16,778 nucleotides of DNA from an uncultured bacterium (GCA_937958665.1 CALGNM010000024.1:1-16778); one strand, 5' to 3'. Shown: positions 1 through 7,436, counted from the first letter of the stretch. Numbers and translations: made by a program. Notes: generated by a model not told the origin, from the sequence alone.

Positions 1-45
1 GATCGTATTCGGTGACTGGAGTTCAGACGTGTGCTCTTCCGATCT
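1..45 (-). other. Illumina adapter/index sequence left in the assembly (left end)
   Basis: Read on the minus strand, these 45 bases are the standard Illumina indexed adapter: AGATCGGAAGAGC, the rest of the index-read primer ending in CCAGTCAC, an 8-base index CGAATACG, then ATC. It is synthetic sequence, not genome. Genomic sequence begins at about 46. It perfectly mirrors the right-end adapter. The reading frame of the DUF4846-like gene runs into it and gains an artificial IGRAHV tail before a chance stop codon. Confidence 0.98.
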
Positions 46-574
46 GGGTCCCGGCATAGCGGAAGACCATCTCCAGGTACTGCCAATAGCTCTCCGGGCT
101 ATCTGTGGGCCGGGAGGTCTTGACCCAGGAGGCCTGATTGCCGGAAGCCATGATTCTCCACCCCTCCCTCCAGCGGGAATAGTCAGCTTGAAAGCCATTG
201 GTGAATCTGAAGCGAATCGCCTCCCATCGGCCAGAGTGGTAGAGATAATCAGCCCTCAGCCTGATGATGGCATCGGCGCACTGATGCAGGTCCTTGGCCC
301 CGATCGGCAGATCGATCACCTCGGCCTGAACCCGGTTGGCTTTTACCCGGCCGTCATAAAGCATGACTGGTGAGCCGGGCGGCTTGAGGGGCAGATCGCG
401 CAGGTAGGCGGCGAAGCTGCCCGGCACGGTCTCGGACCTTTGGCAGTGGGGTGGGGGCGATATGCTTCGGCTGATGGTTCGACCCAGGTTAGCATTTTCC
501 GACCGACCGGCCGCCACAACAAGGATCAGTCCGATACCAATCAGAGCCCAGCCACACTTCAGCCGTCTAGTCAT
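46..574 (-). CDS. DUF4846-like secreted protein, 3' end missing
   Basis: About 176 genomic residues are present. The N-terminus (MTRRLKCGWALIGIGLILVV) looks like a signal peptide or membrane anchor. The rest resembles the DUF4846 family: a FAAYLRDLPLKPPGSPVMLYDG-type segment around residues 54-75, DLHQCADAIIRLRADYLY at 95-112, and FRFTNGF near 122-128. The function of this family is not established, so none is assigned. The start at 574 lies one base after the aminopeptidase stop. An ATG at 595, overlapping that gene, is an alternative, and neither has a strong ribosome binding site at ideal distance. The reading frame continues to 23 only because of adapter sequence, so the true C-terminus is lost. 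By my recollection of family length, roughly a third of the protein is missing. The recognition of DUF4846 is by motif memory, not by search. Confidence 0.75.
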
Positions 575-575
575 T

Positions 576-1676
576 TCAAATCGTAAACGCTCCATCACGA
601 TAAATAACATTTCCGTCGGCCTCGATTACTCCCCCCCGCCTCATGTCGCACAGCATGTCCCAGTGAATGGCCGACTGGTTCTGCCCCCTGGACTCGGGGA
701 TGGATCGACCGATGGCCAGATGTACCGTGCCACCGATCTTTTCGTCGAACAGCATATTGCGGGTGAACCGCCTAATGCCGTAGTTGGTGCCCACCGCAAT
801 CTCACCTACCGACCTGGCCCCTTCATCGGTATCCAACAGCTTGGTCAGCAGCTCGCCTCCCTTGTCGGCCTCAGCTCTCACCACTCGGCCCTGCTTGAAC
901 TCTAGCCTGATGTTCTCCACCTCCCGTCCGGAATAGATGCCCGGAAAGCTGAAGCGGATGGTCCCCTCTACGGAATCCTCCACCGGCCCGGTGAAGACTT
1001 CGCCATCAGGGAAATTGGCCCGGCCGCAGCAGTTGATCCATTTGCGCCCTTCCACCGACAGCCGAAGGTCGGTGTCTCGGGCGATGATTCTTATCTGGCG
1101 GCATTTGTCCAACCGATCGCAAATTCGCCGCTGTTCGGTCTCGATCTCTCTCCACTTGGCGACCGGGTCGGCCAAATCCAAATGGCAGGCCTGGTAGACA
1201 AAGTCCTGGTATTCGGCCAGAGACATGCTGGCCTCCTGGGCGTTGGCCTGTCCGGGATGCATGGTTCCACACCAACGGAGTTCCCCGCGGGACATCCGCT
1301 CAAAAAACATCTTGCTAAGCTCGGCCCCTGACTGACTGGCCCTTTTCAGCCTTTCCGGATCGATGTTGCTCATCATCCTGGTATTAAGGCTTCCCATAAG
1401 GTTCAGCACCGCATCGACAGTGGCTATGGACGTCATTTCGCTCTCGGGGATGAAGGCCAGCTGCTCGTCGCTTCCCTGCTTTAGCATGATCTCGGAAAGC
1501 TCGGAACTGGTAATACGGACCTGGGGGTGGCCTCCGGCCAACAGGGCAAGTCGATAACACTCCTTCATCAAGGGCAGGGTAAAATGCTCTCCCTGGATCA
1601 GCAGACTCTCCCCCTTCTTCAGACCCAAGCTGTAGCCTATCAGCACTTCGGCGTGCCTGGTTATCATGGCATCCAT
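576..1676 (-). CDS. M29-family metallo-aminopeptidase (AmpS/aminopeptidase T type)
   Basis: This 366-residue protein is a cytoplasmic leucyl-type aminopeptidase that removes N-terminal residues from peptides using a two-metal site. The M29 metal-ligand motifs are all visible in order: GEVFTGP (Glu about 226), GEIAVGTN (Glu about 292), VHLAIG (His about 319), and IHWDMLCD (His about 338, Asp about 340). Length is close to the usual 370-410 residues. I chose the ATG at 1674-1676 because AAAGGGGGA lies just upstream and the family N-terminus (MITRHAEVLIGYSLGLKKGE) follows. The reading frame is open back to 1745, but that extension overlaps a terminator hairpin and is unlike the family. It heads a small operon with the DUF4846-like gene, whose start follows the TGA after one base. 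Family assignment is firm. Substrate preference cannot be read. Confidence 0.93.
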   Translation of the reverse strand: MDAMITRHAEVLIGYSLGLKKGESLLIQGEHFTLPLMKECYRLALLAGGHPQVRITSSELSEIMLKQGSDEQLAFIPESEMTSIATVDAVLNLMGSLNTRMMSNIDPERLKRASQSGAELSKMFFERMSRGELRWCGTMHPGQANAQEASMSLAEYQDFVYQACHLDLADPVAKWREIETEQRRICDRLDKCRQIRIIARDTDLRLSVEGRKWINCCGRANFPDGEVFTGPVEDSVEGTIRFSFPGIYSGREVENIRLEFKQGRVVRAEADKGGELLTKLLDTDEGARSVGEIAVGTNYGIRRFTRNMLFDEKIGGTVHLAIGRSIPESRGQNQSAIHWDMLCDMRRGGVIEADGNVIYRDGAFTI

Positions 1677-1697
1677 GGCTTTCCCCCTTTCACTATC

Positions 1698-1710
1698 GAA
1701 GACAGTCTTC
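1698..1710. promoter_or_regulatory. Perfect 13-bp palindrome in the aminopeptidase leader (possible operator)
   Basis: The sequence gaagacagtcttc is a 6+6 inverted repeat around one central base. It lies between the tRNA terminator and the ribosome binding site of the aminopeptidase gene. A weak promoter-like pair (TTGATG, 18 bases, GATAGT on the minus strand) brackets it, so a repressor dimer bound there could block transcription. The palindrome is seen directly. Its role is inference, and a short palindrome can arise by chance. Confidence 0.3.
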
Positions 1711-1723
1711 ATTATCATCAAGC

Positions 1724-1757
1724 AAAAATGGCAAAGACCTCGCATAAGATCCTTGCC
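1724..1757 (-). terminator. Intrinsic terminator after tRNA-Pro
   Basis: On the minus strand, GGCAAGGATCT pairs with AGGTCTTTGCC across a six-base loop. All 11 positions pair in RNA when two G-U wobbles are allowed. A run of five T follows directly (ATTTTTG). It begins nine bases after the encoded CCA end of the tRNA, so it most likely ends the tRNA transcript and separates it from the aminopeptidase operon. Confidence 0.85.
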
Positions 1758-1765
1758 ACTTTAAA

Positions 1766-1844
1766 TGGTCGGGGTGAGTGGATTCGAACCACCGACCCCT
1801 TGACCCCCAGTCAAGTGCGCTAAACCGGACTGCGCTACACCCCG
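1766..1844 (-). tRNA. tRNA-Pro (anticodon GGG)
   Basis: The minus strand folds as a standard cloverleaf. The acceptor stem is CGGGGTG with CACCCCG, the discriminator is A, and the CCA end is genomically encoded (1766-1768). The D arm is GCGC around an 11-base loop. The anticodon stem CTTGA/TCAAG encloses the loop CTGGGGG with anticodon GGG. The T arm GGTGG/CCACT region contains TTCGAATC. The unusual C1 with G72, and A73, fit bacterial proline tRNA identity. GGG reads CCC and CCU proline codons. It has its own promoter upstream and its own terminator downstream, so it is a single-gene unit between two protein operons. Confidence 0.96.
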
Positions 1845-1853
1845 ACATTGGTA

Positions 1854-1882
1854 ATTATACGCTATAACCGGACTTAAATCAA
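1854..1882 (-). promoter_or_regulatory. Sigma70-type promoter for tRNA-Pro
   Basis: On the minus strand, TTGATT (1877-1882) and a consensus TATAAT (1854-1859) are separated by exactly 17 bases. The first base of the mature tRNA lies nine bases past the -10 box, so transcription would start two to three bases before it. The match to the housekeeping consensus is strong and the position is ideal. The base composition of this spot is AT-rich compared with its surroundings. Confidence 0.88.
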
Positions 1883-1898
1883 GCACAAAATTTCTGGC

Positions 1899-2282
1899 CT
1901 ACGACAGGCGCCGGACCAGCTCCTTGAGTTCCCTGATAATCTGCCCCAGCTCCCGTTTTTCCATCAGCTGGTTGAGGGGTATCTCCATCTGGTCCGGGTC
2001 CTGGGTTCTGACCTCCGACAGCCGGGCCCGGGCTCCGGGAATGGTGAAGCCGTCCTCGTAGAGAAGCTTTTTGATCATCAGAATGGTCTTGATGTCAGCC
2101 ATCTGGTACTGGCGGCGCCCCCCCCGGCTGAGCCGGGGATGGAGCTGGGGAAACTCTGTCTCCCAGAACCTCAGCACATATGGCTTGAGGGAGGTCATCT
2201 CGCCCACCTCGCGGATGTTGTAATAGATCTTTCCCCCCGGCAGGCGTCTTTCGGCCCTGTTTTCGGTATCCGCTTTAGCCAT
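1899..2282 (-). CDS. MerR-family transcriptional regulator
   Basis: This 127-residue protein has a MerR-type winged helix-turn-helix at about residues 19-88. The landmarks are YNIREVGEMTSLKPYVLRFW, the wing residues RGGRRQYQMADI, and the helix IKKLLYEDGFTIPGARARL. A short helical tail (about 95-127) could serve for dimerisation. There is no C-terminal cysteine-rich or drug-binding domain, so no effector can be named. The ATG at 2280-2282 has GGAGG six bases upstream and overlaps the end of pgeF by eight bases, so it is translationally coupled to that gene. It is the last gene of the long housekeeping operon. Its target is unknown. Small MerR proteins of this kind are common in uncultivated bacteria and need not regulate their neighbours. 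Confidence 0.9.
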   Translation of the reverse strand: MAKADTENRAERRLPGGKIYYNIREVGEMTSLKPYVLRFWETEFPQLHPRLSRGGRRQYQMADIKTILMIKKLLYEDGFTIPGARARLSEVRTQDPDQMEIPLNQLMEKRELGQIIRELKELVRRLS

Positions 2283-3000
2283 GGCTGGCCTCCATATAGG
2301 AAATCATGGCCCCCTTCAGTTGTTTCTCCCGCCGGTACGAATGGAAAAGGTCATCCCGGCAGCTGGTGCACATGTCGCTGACATAGATGTTGCAGGGGTT
2401 GATGCCGGCGTCGATCAACTGCTCGCGATTGGCCCGCCTCAAATCCAGTTTCCAGCGCCCGGGGGCCTCGGGGGACAGGCACTTTTCCGGGAAAAGCCCG
2501 GCAACCTCGGCGGTTACCTGGTAACAATCCGCTTCGATGCCTGGGCCAATGGCACAGACGACCTCCCGGGGGCTCAGATCGTATTCCCGGCAGAAGCTTT
2601 CGGCTCCCCGCCGGGCCATCCCCTGGGACGTTCCCTTCCATCCGGCGTGGAGCAGGGCTACGTATCGCCCGTCCCCTGACGACAGGAATATCGGCAGACA
2701 GTCGGCGGTATGTATCGTCAGCAGCACTCCGGGCTGGTCGGTCATCAGCCCATCGGCCGTTACCCGCTGCGGGAAGAAGGAGTTGAACCTAGAGTCCACC
2801 CGGCAGATTTCCGTCCCATGCACCTGGTGGGTGGCCACCGTCCGGTGGCCGGCGCTCATCCGGACATAGGCCGCCTCCTCGTCCAGATTGCCTTCGGAGG
2901 GGCGGACCACCATCCCGTGTTGTACCCCGAACTCGCCCAGGAAGTCCATCTCCAGAGTCCGCTGGCCAAAGCGCTGGGATAAATGCCAGTACCTTACCAT
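2275..3000 (-). CDS. pgeF: Peptidoglycan editing factor PgeF (YfiH/laccase-domain family)
   Basis: This 241-residue cytoplasmic protein is of the multicopper-oxidase-like YfiH family. In E. coli it removes wrongly incorporated L-Ser in place of L-Ala from peptidoglycan precursors. Other members have been reported to cleave purine nucleosides. The family metal-site motifs are present: QVHG (His 61), ADCLP (Cys 101) and HAGWKG (His 118), followed by GPGIEADCYQV, DLRRANREQL and CTSCRDDLFHSYRR near the C-terminus. Length is typical (about 240-260). Its ATG overlaps the end of gpsA by seven bases and its end overlaps the MerR gene by eight, so it sits in a coupled operon. Family assignment is secure. 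Which of the reported activities is physiological here is not known. Confidence 0.95.
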   Translation of the reverse strand: MVRYWHLSQRFGQRTLEMDFLGEFGVQHGMVVRPSEGNLDEEAAYVRMSAGHRTVATHQVHGTEICRVDSRFNSFFPQRVTADGLMTDQPGVLLTIHTADCLPIFLSSGDGRYVALLHAGWKGTSQGMARRGAESFCREYDLSPREVVCAIGPGIEADCYQVTAEVAGLFPEKCLSPEAPGRWKLDLRRANREQLIDAGINPCNIYVSDMCTSCRDDLFHSYRREKQLKGAMISYMEASHG

Positions 3001-3998
3001 ATCTCCTCCCTGGCCTGCCGTCCCATCAGGTCCCGCAGGGCATCCTGGGGGGGCTTGCCCTGGAACAAAACCTGGTGCATCTGTTCGGTGATCGGCATCT
3101 CGATTCCACGGTCCCGGGCCAGCTGATGGGCGGCCCGGGTGGTCTCCACACCTTCGGCCACCATAGTTAGGCTGGCAATAATCTCCGGCAGGGCCCGGCC
3201 CCGGGCGATCTGCTGTCCCACCGAACGGTTGCGGCTCTGGGGGCTGAAACAGGTGGTGATCATGTCGCCCATGCCCGAGAGCCCGGCGAAGGTCTCCGGG
3301 CGGGCCCCCAAGCTGACCCCCAGCCGGGTTATCTCGGCCAGCCCCCGGGTCAGCAGGGCCCCTTTGGTGTTGGCCCCCATGCCCAGGCCATCTACTATTC
3401 CGGCGGCTATGGCGATAATGTTCTTGAGGGCCCCGCCCAGCTCTACTCCGACTATATCATCGGAGGTGTAGACCCGGAAATGGTTCGACATCAGCAGTTC
3501 CTGAACCTGGCTGGCATCCTTCCGGATGCTGGCGGCGGCCACCGTGGCGCTGGGCAAGCGGCGGGCGATCTCCGGGGCGATATTAGGCCCCGACACCACC
3601 GCCAGTCTGCTGCCCGTCCCCAAGCCCTGCTCCAGCAGCTGGGAGGGGCGAAGCCGGCTGGCCACCTCAATCCCTTTGATGAAGCTGACCTGCAGCACCC
3701 CGCCGTCCAGATGGGGCTTGGCTTGTTTGCAGACCGAACGGAGCACCGAAGACGGCAGGGCCCAGAAGACCACCGGACTGTCCTGGAGCGCCCGGCCGAG
3801 GTCGGCGGTGACCAGCACTCCGTCCGGAAACTTTATGCCCGGCAGGAATTCGGAGTTCTCCCGTTTTTGCTGGATTGTTCGGGCGGCCTCCGGCCGGAAT
3901 TCCCACAGCCTGACCTCCAGCCCTTTTTCGGCCAGCATCACGGCCAGAGTGGTTCCCCAGTTGCCGGCCCCCAGTATGGAAACAAGCTTATCGGGCAT
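2994..3998 (-). CDS. gpsA: NAD(P)H-dependent glycerol-3-phosphate dehydrogenase
   Basis: GpsA reduces dihydroxyacetone phosphate to sn-glycerol 3-phosphate, the backbone for phospholipids, in the cytoplasm. The 334-residue length is normal. The Rossmann motif GAGNWGTTLA (residues 10-19) starts the protein. FIKGIE (Lys 109), VSGPNIAPE (136-143), GGALKNIIAIAAGI (Lys 192) and GLSGMGDMITTC (Asp 245) form the substrate and catalytic region, and VAEGVETT lies near 280-287. The more usual GPSFA-type segment reads GPNIA here, a mild variation. The ATG overlaps the end of plsY by 11 bases, so the enzyme that makes glycerol 3-phosphate is coupled to the one that acylates it. That pairing supports both assignments. 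Confidence 0.97.
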   Translation of the reverse strand: MPDKLVSILGAGNWGTTLAVMLAEKGLEVRLWEFRPEAARTIQQKRENSEFLPGIKFPDGVLVTADLGRALQDSPVVFWALPSSVLRSVCKQAKPHLDGGVLQVSFIKGIEVASRLRPSQLLEQGLGTGSRLAVVSGPNIAPEIARRLPSATVAAASIRKDASQVQELLMSNHFRVYTSDDIVGVELGGALKNIIAIAAGIVDGLGMGANTKGALLTRGLAEITRLGVSLGARPETFAGLSGMGDMITTCFSPQSRNRSVGQQIARGRALPEIIASLTMVAEGVETTRAAHQLARDRGIEMPITEQMHQVLFQGKPPQDALRDLMGRQAREEIW

Positions 3999-4623
3999 TC
4001 TTTTTCCCTAGGGGGCTAAATCGGTTTTCGGTTCCGTTGATCAGACGGACGATGTTTTTCTTGTGGGTCACCAGTATCAACAGGCACAACAGCCAGCCCA
4101 GGGCCACTATGGGAACCAAAGGATTTTGGCCCTGGAAAATGCGGATCAATGCGGCGGAGATGGGAAAGGTCAGCGAGGCGATTATCGACCCCAACGAGAC
4201 ATATCCGCTAGCCAGCAGTGTTATTGCGAAGCAGGCCAGGGCTATCAAGGCGGCCGTCGGCTCCAGGGCTATTATGACCCCGGAGGCCGTGGCCACTCCC
4301 TTGCCGCCCTTGAACTTCAAGTAGGGCGTGAGGACATGCCCCAGGATGGCCGCCAAGCCCACCCCGATGTGAAACCATTGGAGCGAGTGTCCCTGGCCGG
4401 GCCAGATCAGCTTGGCGGCCAGCACCGGGAGCAAGCCCTTTAAGGCATCCAAAATGTAGACTGTGATCCCTGTCCCTTTGCCCACCACCCGGAAGACATT
4501 GGTGGCTCCAACGTTTCGGCTTCCGTGCTGGCGAATATCGAGGCCCTTCAGCTTGCCGGCCAGAAATCCGAAAGGGATACCTCCGGTCAAGTAGGCCAAC
4601 AATATGAATGCGGCCTTGATCAT
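3988..4623 (-). CDS. plsY: Acyl-phosphate:glycerol-3-phosphate acyltransferase PlsY
   Basis: PlsY is an inner-membrane enzyme that transfers an acyl group from acyl phosphate to glycerol 3-phosphate, giving lysophosphatidic acid. It is the first acylation step of phospholipid synthesis in bacteria using the PlsX/PlsY route. The three conserved cytoplasmic motifs are all present in this 211-residue protein: GSRNVGATN (residues 34-42), KFKGGKGVAT (103-112) and NIVRLINGTENRF (190-202). Hydrophobic membrane segments lie between them. The ATG at 4621-4623 lies 25 bases after the der stop, with AAAGGG upstream. Its end overlaps gpsA by 11 bases. No plsX is in the window. Confidence 0.97.
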   Translation of the reverse strand: MIKAAFILLAYLTGGIPFGFLAGKLKGLDIRQHGSRNVGATNVFRVVGKGTGITVYILDALKGLLPVLAAKLIWPGQGHSLQWFHIGVGLAAILGHVLTPYLKFKGGKGVATASGVIIALEPTAALIALACFAITLLASGYVSLGSIIASLTFPISAALIRIFQGQNPLVPIVALGWLLCLLILVTHKKNIVRLINGTENRFSPLGKKNAR

Positions 4624-4648
4624 GGCCGCCCTTTGGGGCTGGTCGATA

Positions 4649-6034
4649 TCATCGGTCCTCCTTATCCGAACGGTAGCGGGGTCGTCCCCCGAACTCTACA
4701 TAACTGCGGTCTTTCCAGTCGGCCGGCGGTTTGGATGACTTGAACATCAATCTGATGGGTGTCCCCTTAAGCCCCAGCCCTTCCTGAATCTGGCGATGCA
4801 GGTATCGTTGATAATGGGGGGCAACCAGTTCCGGCATCGAGGCCCTGATCAAAAAGCGGGGCGGAGCCACGTCGGTCTGGGCTATCGAATAGAGGTCTAT
4901 CCGCTTGCCCCTGACGCTGGGGGGGCGGTTCTTTTCCACTGCCCGGTCGAACACCGATGACAGGGCCTCCGGCTCAACGCTCTTGCGCCACAGATGGTGG
5001 ACCGAGATCAGGGCCTGAAGCAGTTGGGGCAGGCCCTGCTCCTCCAAAGCCGAGGTGAAGACGAATTCGGCGAAATCCAGGAATGGCATCTGCTCCCGCA
5101 GCCAGCCCAGATAGTTGGCCTTGTTGGGCTGTTCCTGTAGGTCCCACTTGTTGATGGCCACGATTACCGCCCGGTTGGAGCGCTCCAACATCGAGGCCAG
5201 CGTCAGGTCCAGGTGGGAGAGTCCCTGGGAGCTGTCCAAAACCAGCACCCCCACCTCGGCCCTCTCCAGGCTGCGCTCGGTGCGCAGAGTGGTGTAGTAT
5301 TCGATGGAGTCTTTGACCTTACTCTTTCTCCTCAGGCCGGCAGTATCGATCAGCAGGTATTTCTGGTTGCGCCACTCGAACAAGGTGTCCACCGCATCCC
5401 GGGTGGTACCGGGGACCGAGTCCACAATCACCCGCTCCTGTCCGGTCAGGGCATTGATCAGGGATGATTTCCCGACGTTGGGTTTGCCCAGCACCGCCAC
5501 TCTAATGGCCGACTGGTCGTAGGGTTGGGCATTCTCCCGGGGAAGCATCTCCACCACCCGGTCCAACATGTCGCCTATGGCCCGGCCCGGCCCGGCCGCT
5601 ATCAGCTGGGGCTCCCCCAGCCCCAGCCTCATGAACTGGTAGGCCTCGGCTTCGTGGACCTGGTCGTCCACCTTGTTTACCAGCAGCAGATAGGGCTTTC
5701 CGGATTTGCGCACCAGACGGGCAACCTGGTGGTCGATGTCGCTGATGCCGGTCTGGCGGTCCACCACCAGCAACAGCAGGTCGGCTTCGCCGATGGCGAT
5801 CACCACCTGCTTCTTTATCGACTTCTCCATCCGGTCGCTGGTGTTGGGGACCAGCCCCCCGGTGTCTATCAGGTAGAACTCCCGACCGTTCCAGTCGGCC
5901 AAAGCATAGTTGCGATCCCGGGTGACACCCGGCTGGTCGTCAACGATGGCCAGCCGCCTCTTCAGTATCCGGTTGAAGAGGGTCGACTTCCCTACGTTGG
6001 GGCGTCCGATGATGGCCACGGTGGGATTAGACAT
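4649..6034 (-). CDS. der: Ribosome-assembly GTPase Der (EngA)
   Basis: Der is an essential tandem-GTPase needed to mature the 50S ribosomal subunit. This 461-residue protein has two full G domains. The first has GRPNVGKS (10-17), DTGG (57-60) and NKVD (120-123). The second has GKPNVGKS (183-190), DTAG (230-233) and NKWD (295-298). The KH-like C-terminal domain follows (about 355-440). The C-terminal tail is basic and short. The usual SA-type G5 loop of the first domain reads IAAGPG at 145-150, a slight departure, while the second domain keeps TSAL. The ATG has GGAGG four bases upstream and overlaps the preceding membrane-protein gene by eight bases. der, plsY and gpsA in this order is a frequently seen bacterial arrangement. 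Confidence 0.98.
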   Translation of the reverse strand: MSNPTVAIIGRPNVGKSTLFNRILKRRLAIVDDQPGVTRDRNYALADWNGREFYLIDTGGLVPNTSDRMEKSIKKQVVIAIGEADLLLLVVDRQTGISDIDHQVARLVRKSGKPYLLLVNKVDDQVHEAEAYQFMRLGLGEPQLIAAGPGRAIGDMLDRVVEMLPRENAQPYDQSAIRVAVLGKPNVGKSSLINALTGQERVIVDSVPGTTRDAVDTLFEWRNQKYLLIDTAGLRRKSKVKDSIEYYTTLRTERSLERAEVGVLVLDSSQGLSHLDLTLASMLERSNRAVIVAINKWDLQEQPNKANYLGWLREQMPFLDFAEFVFTSALEEQGLPQLLQALISVHHLWRKSVEPEALSSVFDRAVEKNRPPSVRGKRIDLYSIAQTDVAPPRFLIRASMPELVAPHYQRYLHRQIQEGLGLKGTPIRLMFKSSKPPADWKDRSYVEFGGRPRYRSDKEDR

Positions 6035-6665
6035 CCTGCCTCCTGTTGAGCGCCCGCCAGCTGGCCAGCAGGGCCGTCAGGCACAGCGCGGTTCCCGCAA
6101 TGACGGCCCCCCAGAATCCCATCAGCACCAGGGCGGTGACGATCAGCGCGGCGATCAGCACCCCCAAGCTGATGAACAACAGGGCCGGCCAGAATCCGAT
6201 GCCGAAAAGGAAAGCCGCCACCGCCCCGGTCCAGGCCCCGGTCATGGGCAGGGGAACGGCCACAAACAGCATCAGCCCCAGCATCTGGTAGCGCTTCACC
6301 AGCTCGCTCCGGCTGCGGGTCCGGGCAAACAGCCAGTCGAAGAACTTTTCAAACAACGGCACCCGGGACAGGGCCTTGGCAGCCGGCCCCAGGAACAGGA
6401 GCACCGGTGCTACCGGAATCAGATTGCCGAGCAACGAGAGGGCGGCGGCCGGCAGGATGGGCATGCCCAAAACAAGATGGGAGACGGGGATGGCCCCCCG
6501 CAGCTCGATTACCGGCAGCATGGCGATGACAAGCGTGATCAGCCAGGCCGGCAGGCCCCAGGCTTCCAGCCGGCTTACCACCCCGATATTCTCGGCCCAG
6601 GCGGCCTGGTTGGCCGCCACCAACATGGCTGCCGCCAGCCCCCAAGTTCTCAATGCCCGCGGCAT
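6027..6665 (-). CDS. COG2426 / small multidrug export-like membrane protein
   Basis: This 212-residue integral membrane protein resembles the Sm_multidrug_ex (COG2426) family. Recognisable segments are IAMLPVIELRGAIPVS (about 46-61), LLGNLIPVAPVLLFLGP, and WLFARTRSRSELVKRYQMLGLMLFVAVPLPMTGAWTGA (about 124-161). Despite the name, transport of drugs is not demonstrated for most members. The N-terminus (about 1-25, ending AWA) looks like a signal peptide. I chose the ATG at 6663-6665 because its A is shared with the TGA of the upstream gene (TGATG) and AGGGG lies upstream. An open frame reaching 6884 has no family similarity and lies inside the upstream gene. Its end overlaps der by eight bases. 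Confidence 0.88.
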   Translation of the reverse strand: MPRALRTWGLAAAMLVAANQAAWAENIGVVSRLEAWGLPAWLITLVIAMLPVIELRGAIPVSHLVLGMPILPAAALSLLGNLIPVAPVLLFLGPAAKALSRVPLFEKFFDWLFARTRSRSELVKRYQMLGLMLFVAVPLPMTGAWTGAVAAFLFGIGFWPALLFISLGVLIAALIVTALVLMGFWGAVIAGTALCLTALLASWRALNRRQDV

Positions 6666-7429
6666 CAAATCCGACCCCTGGCCTTGGAATAGGTGAGCCC
6701 CAGCCATTCGTGCCAGCCGGCCTCGGCCAGCTTGAAACCGCCATGGTCGGGGAATAGGTCGGAGGGGTGGAAACGGGGCCGTTTTTTGTAGAGATAATCG
6801 GTGGGAGCGGCCAAGCAGCATAATCCGGCCCGCGAGAACAGGGCCATGGAGCGAGGCATATGGACGGCCGATGTCACCAACCACAGGCTGTCCCCCCCCA
6901 CCATGGATTTAATGAATCGGGCCTGCTCTTCGGTGTCCCGGGACAGCGTCTCCAGGGCCAGATGCCTCCTGTCCACCCCCAGCGAGACGATCAGTTCGGC
7001 CATTCCCTCGGCCTCCGGAACAGGGTTGAACACCGGTCCTCCGGACAGAAGGATTGTAGCTTCCGGGCAGTGCCGGTGGATTCGCACCGCCTCCATCACC
7101 CGGAGGGCGGAGCTCACCGTCAACTGGGAGCCGACCGGTAGCCGGGGGTCGCTGGTCATGCCTCCACCCAGGACCACGATCCATCTGACCCCGGAATGCC
7201 CGGAGAAAGATTGGGGGGCCGGGTATCTGTCCTCCAGGCTTCTCACCATCACATTGCCCGGAAGGCCGTAACCAAACAACAGCAGAAAAACAAGCCCAGC
7301 CGTGGAGGTCACCAGCCCCAAGCCCCGCCTTCTGGCGCGCCAAGCCAAAAATAATCCCAAGCCTATCATAATGACGGCCAGGGGAAGTGGCGCTATCAGT
7401 CCGGAGATTATCTTCTTAAAAAGGAACAT
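6665..7429 (-). CDS. ElyC/YdcF-like (DUF218) envelope protein
   Basis: This 254-residue protein has two N-terminal membrane segments (about 8-30 and 38-58) followed by a DUF218 domain. The domain motifs are VVLGGG (85-90), LLSGG (127-131), an E-x-x-S-R-D-T segment at 160-166 and LVTSAVHMPRS (184-194). The two-helix anchor plus DUF218 layout is like E. coli ElyC, an envelope factor linked to peptidoglycan and enterobacterial antigen lipid carrier metabolism, rather than soluble YdcF. The enzymatic activity of the family is not settled. It begins seven bases after the DUF512 gene ends, and its TGA shares a base with the next ATG, so it is translationally coupled on both sides. Family call is firm, ElyC-type role is inference. 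Confidence 0.88.
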   Translation of the reverse strand: MFLFKKIISGLIAPLPLAVIMIGLGLFLAWRARRRGLGLVTSTAGLVFLLLFGYGLPGNVMVRSLEDRYPAPQSFSGHSGVRWIVVLGGGMTSDPRLPVGSQLTVSSALRVMEAVRIHRHCPEATILLSGGPVFNPVPEAEGMAELIVSLGVDRRHLALETLSRDTEEQARFIKSMVGGDSLWLVTSAVHMPRSMALFSRAGLCCLAAPTDYLYKKRPRFHPSDLFPDHGGFKLAEAGWHEWLGLTYSKARGRI

Positions 7430-7436
7430 ACCACTC

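Noticed and set aside
6666-6884. 73-codon N-terminal extension of the COG2426-like protein
   Set aside because: It lies wholly within the ElyC-like gene in another frame and has no family similarity. The ATG at 6665 shares a base with the upstream stop and has a binding site.
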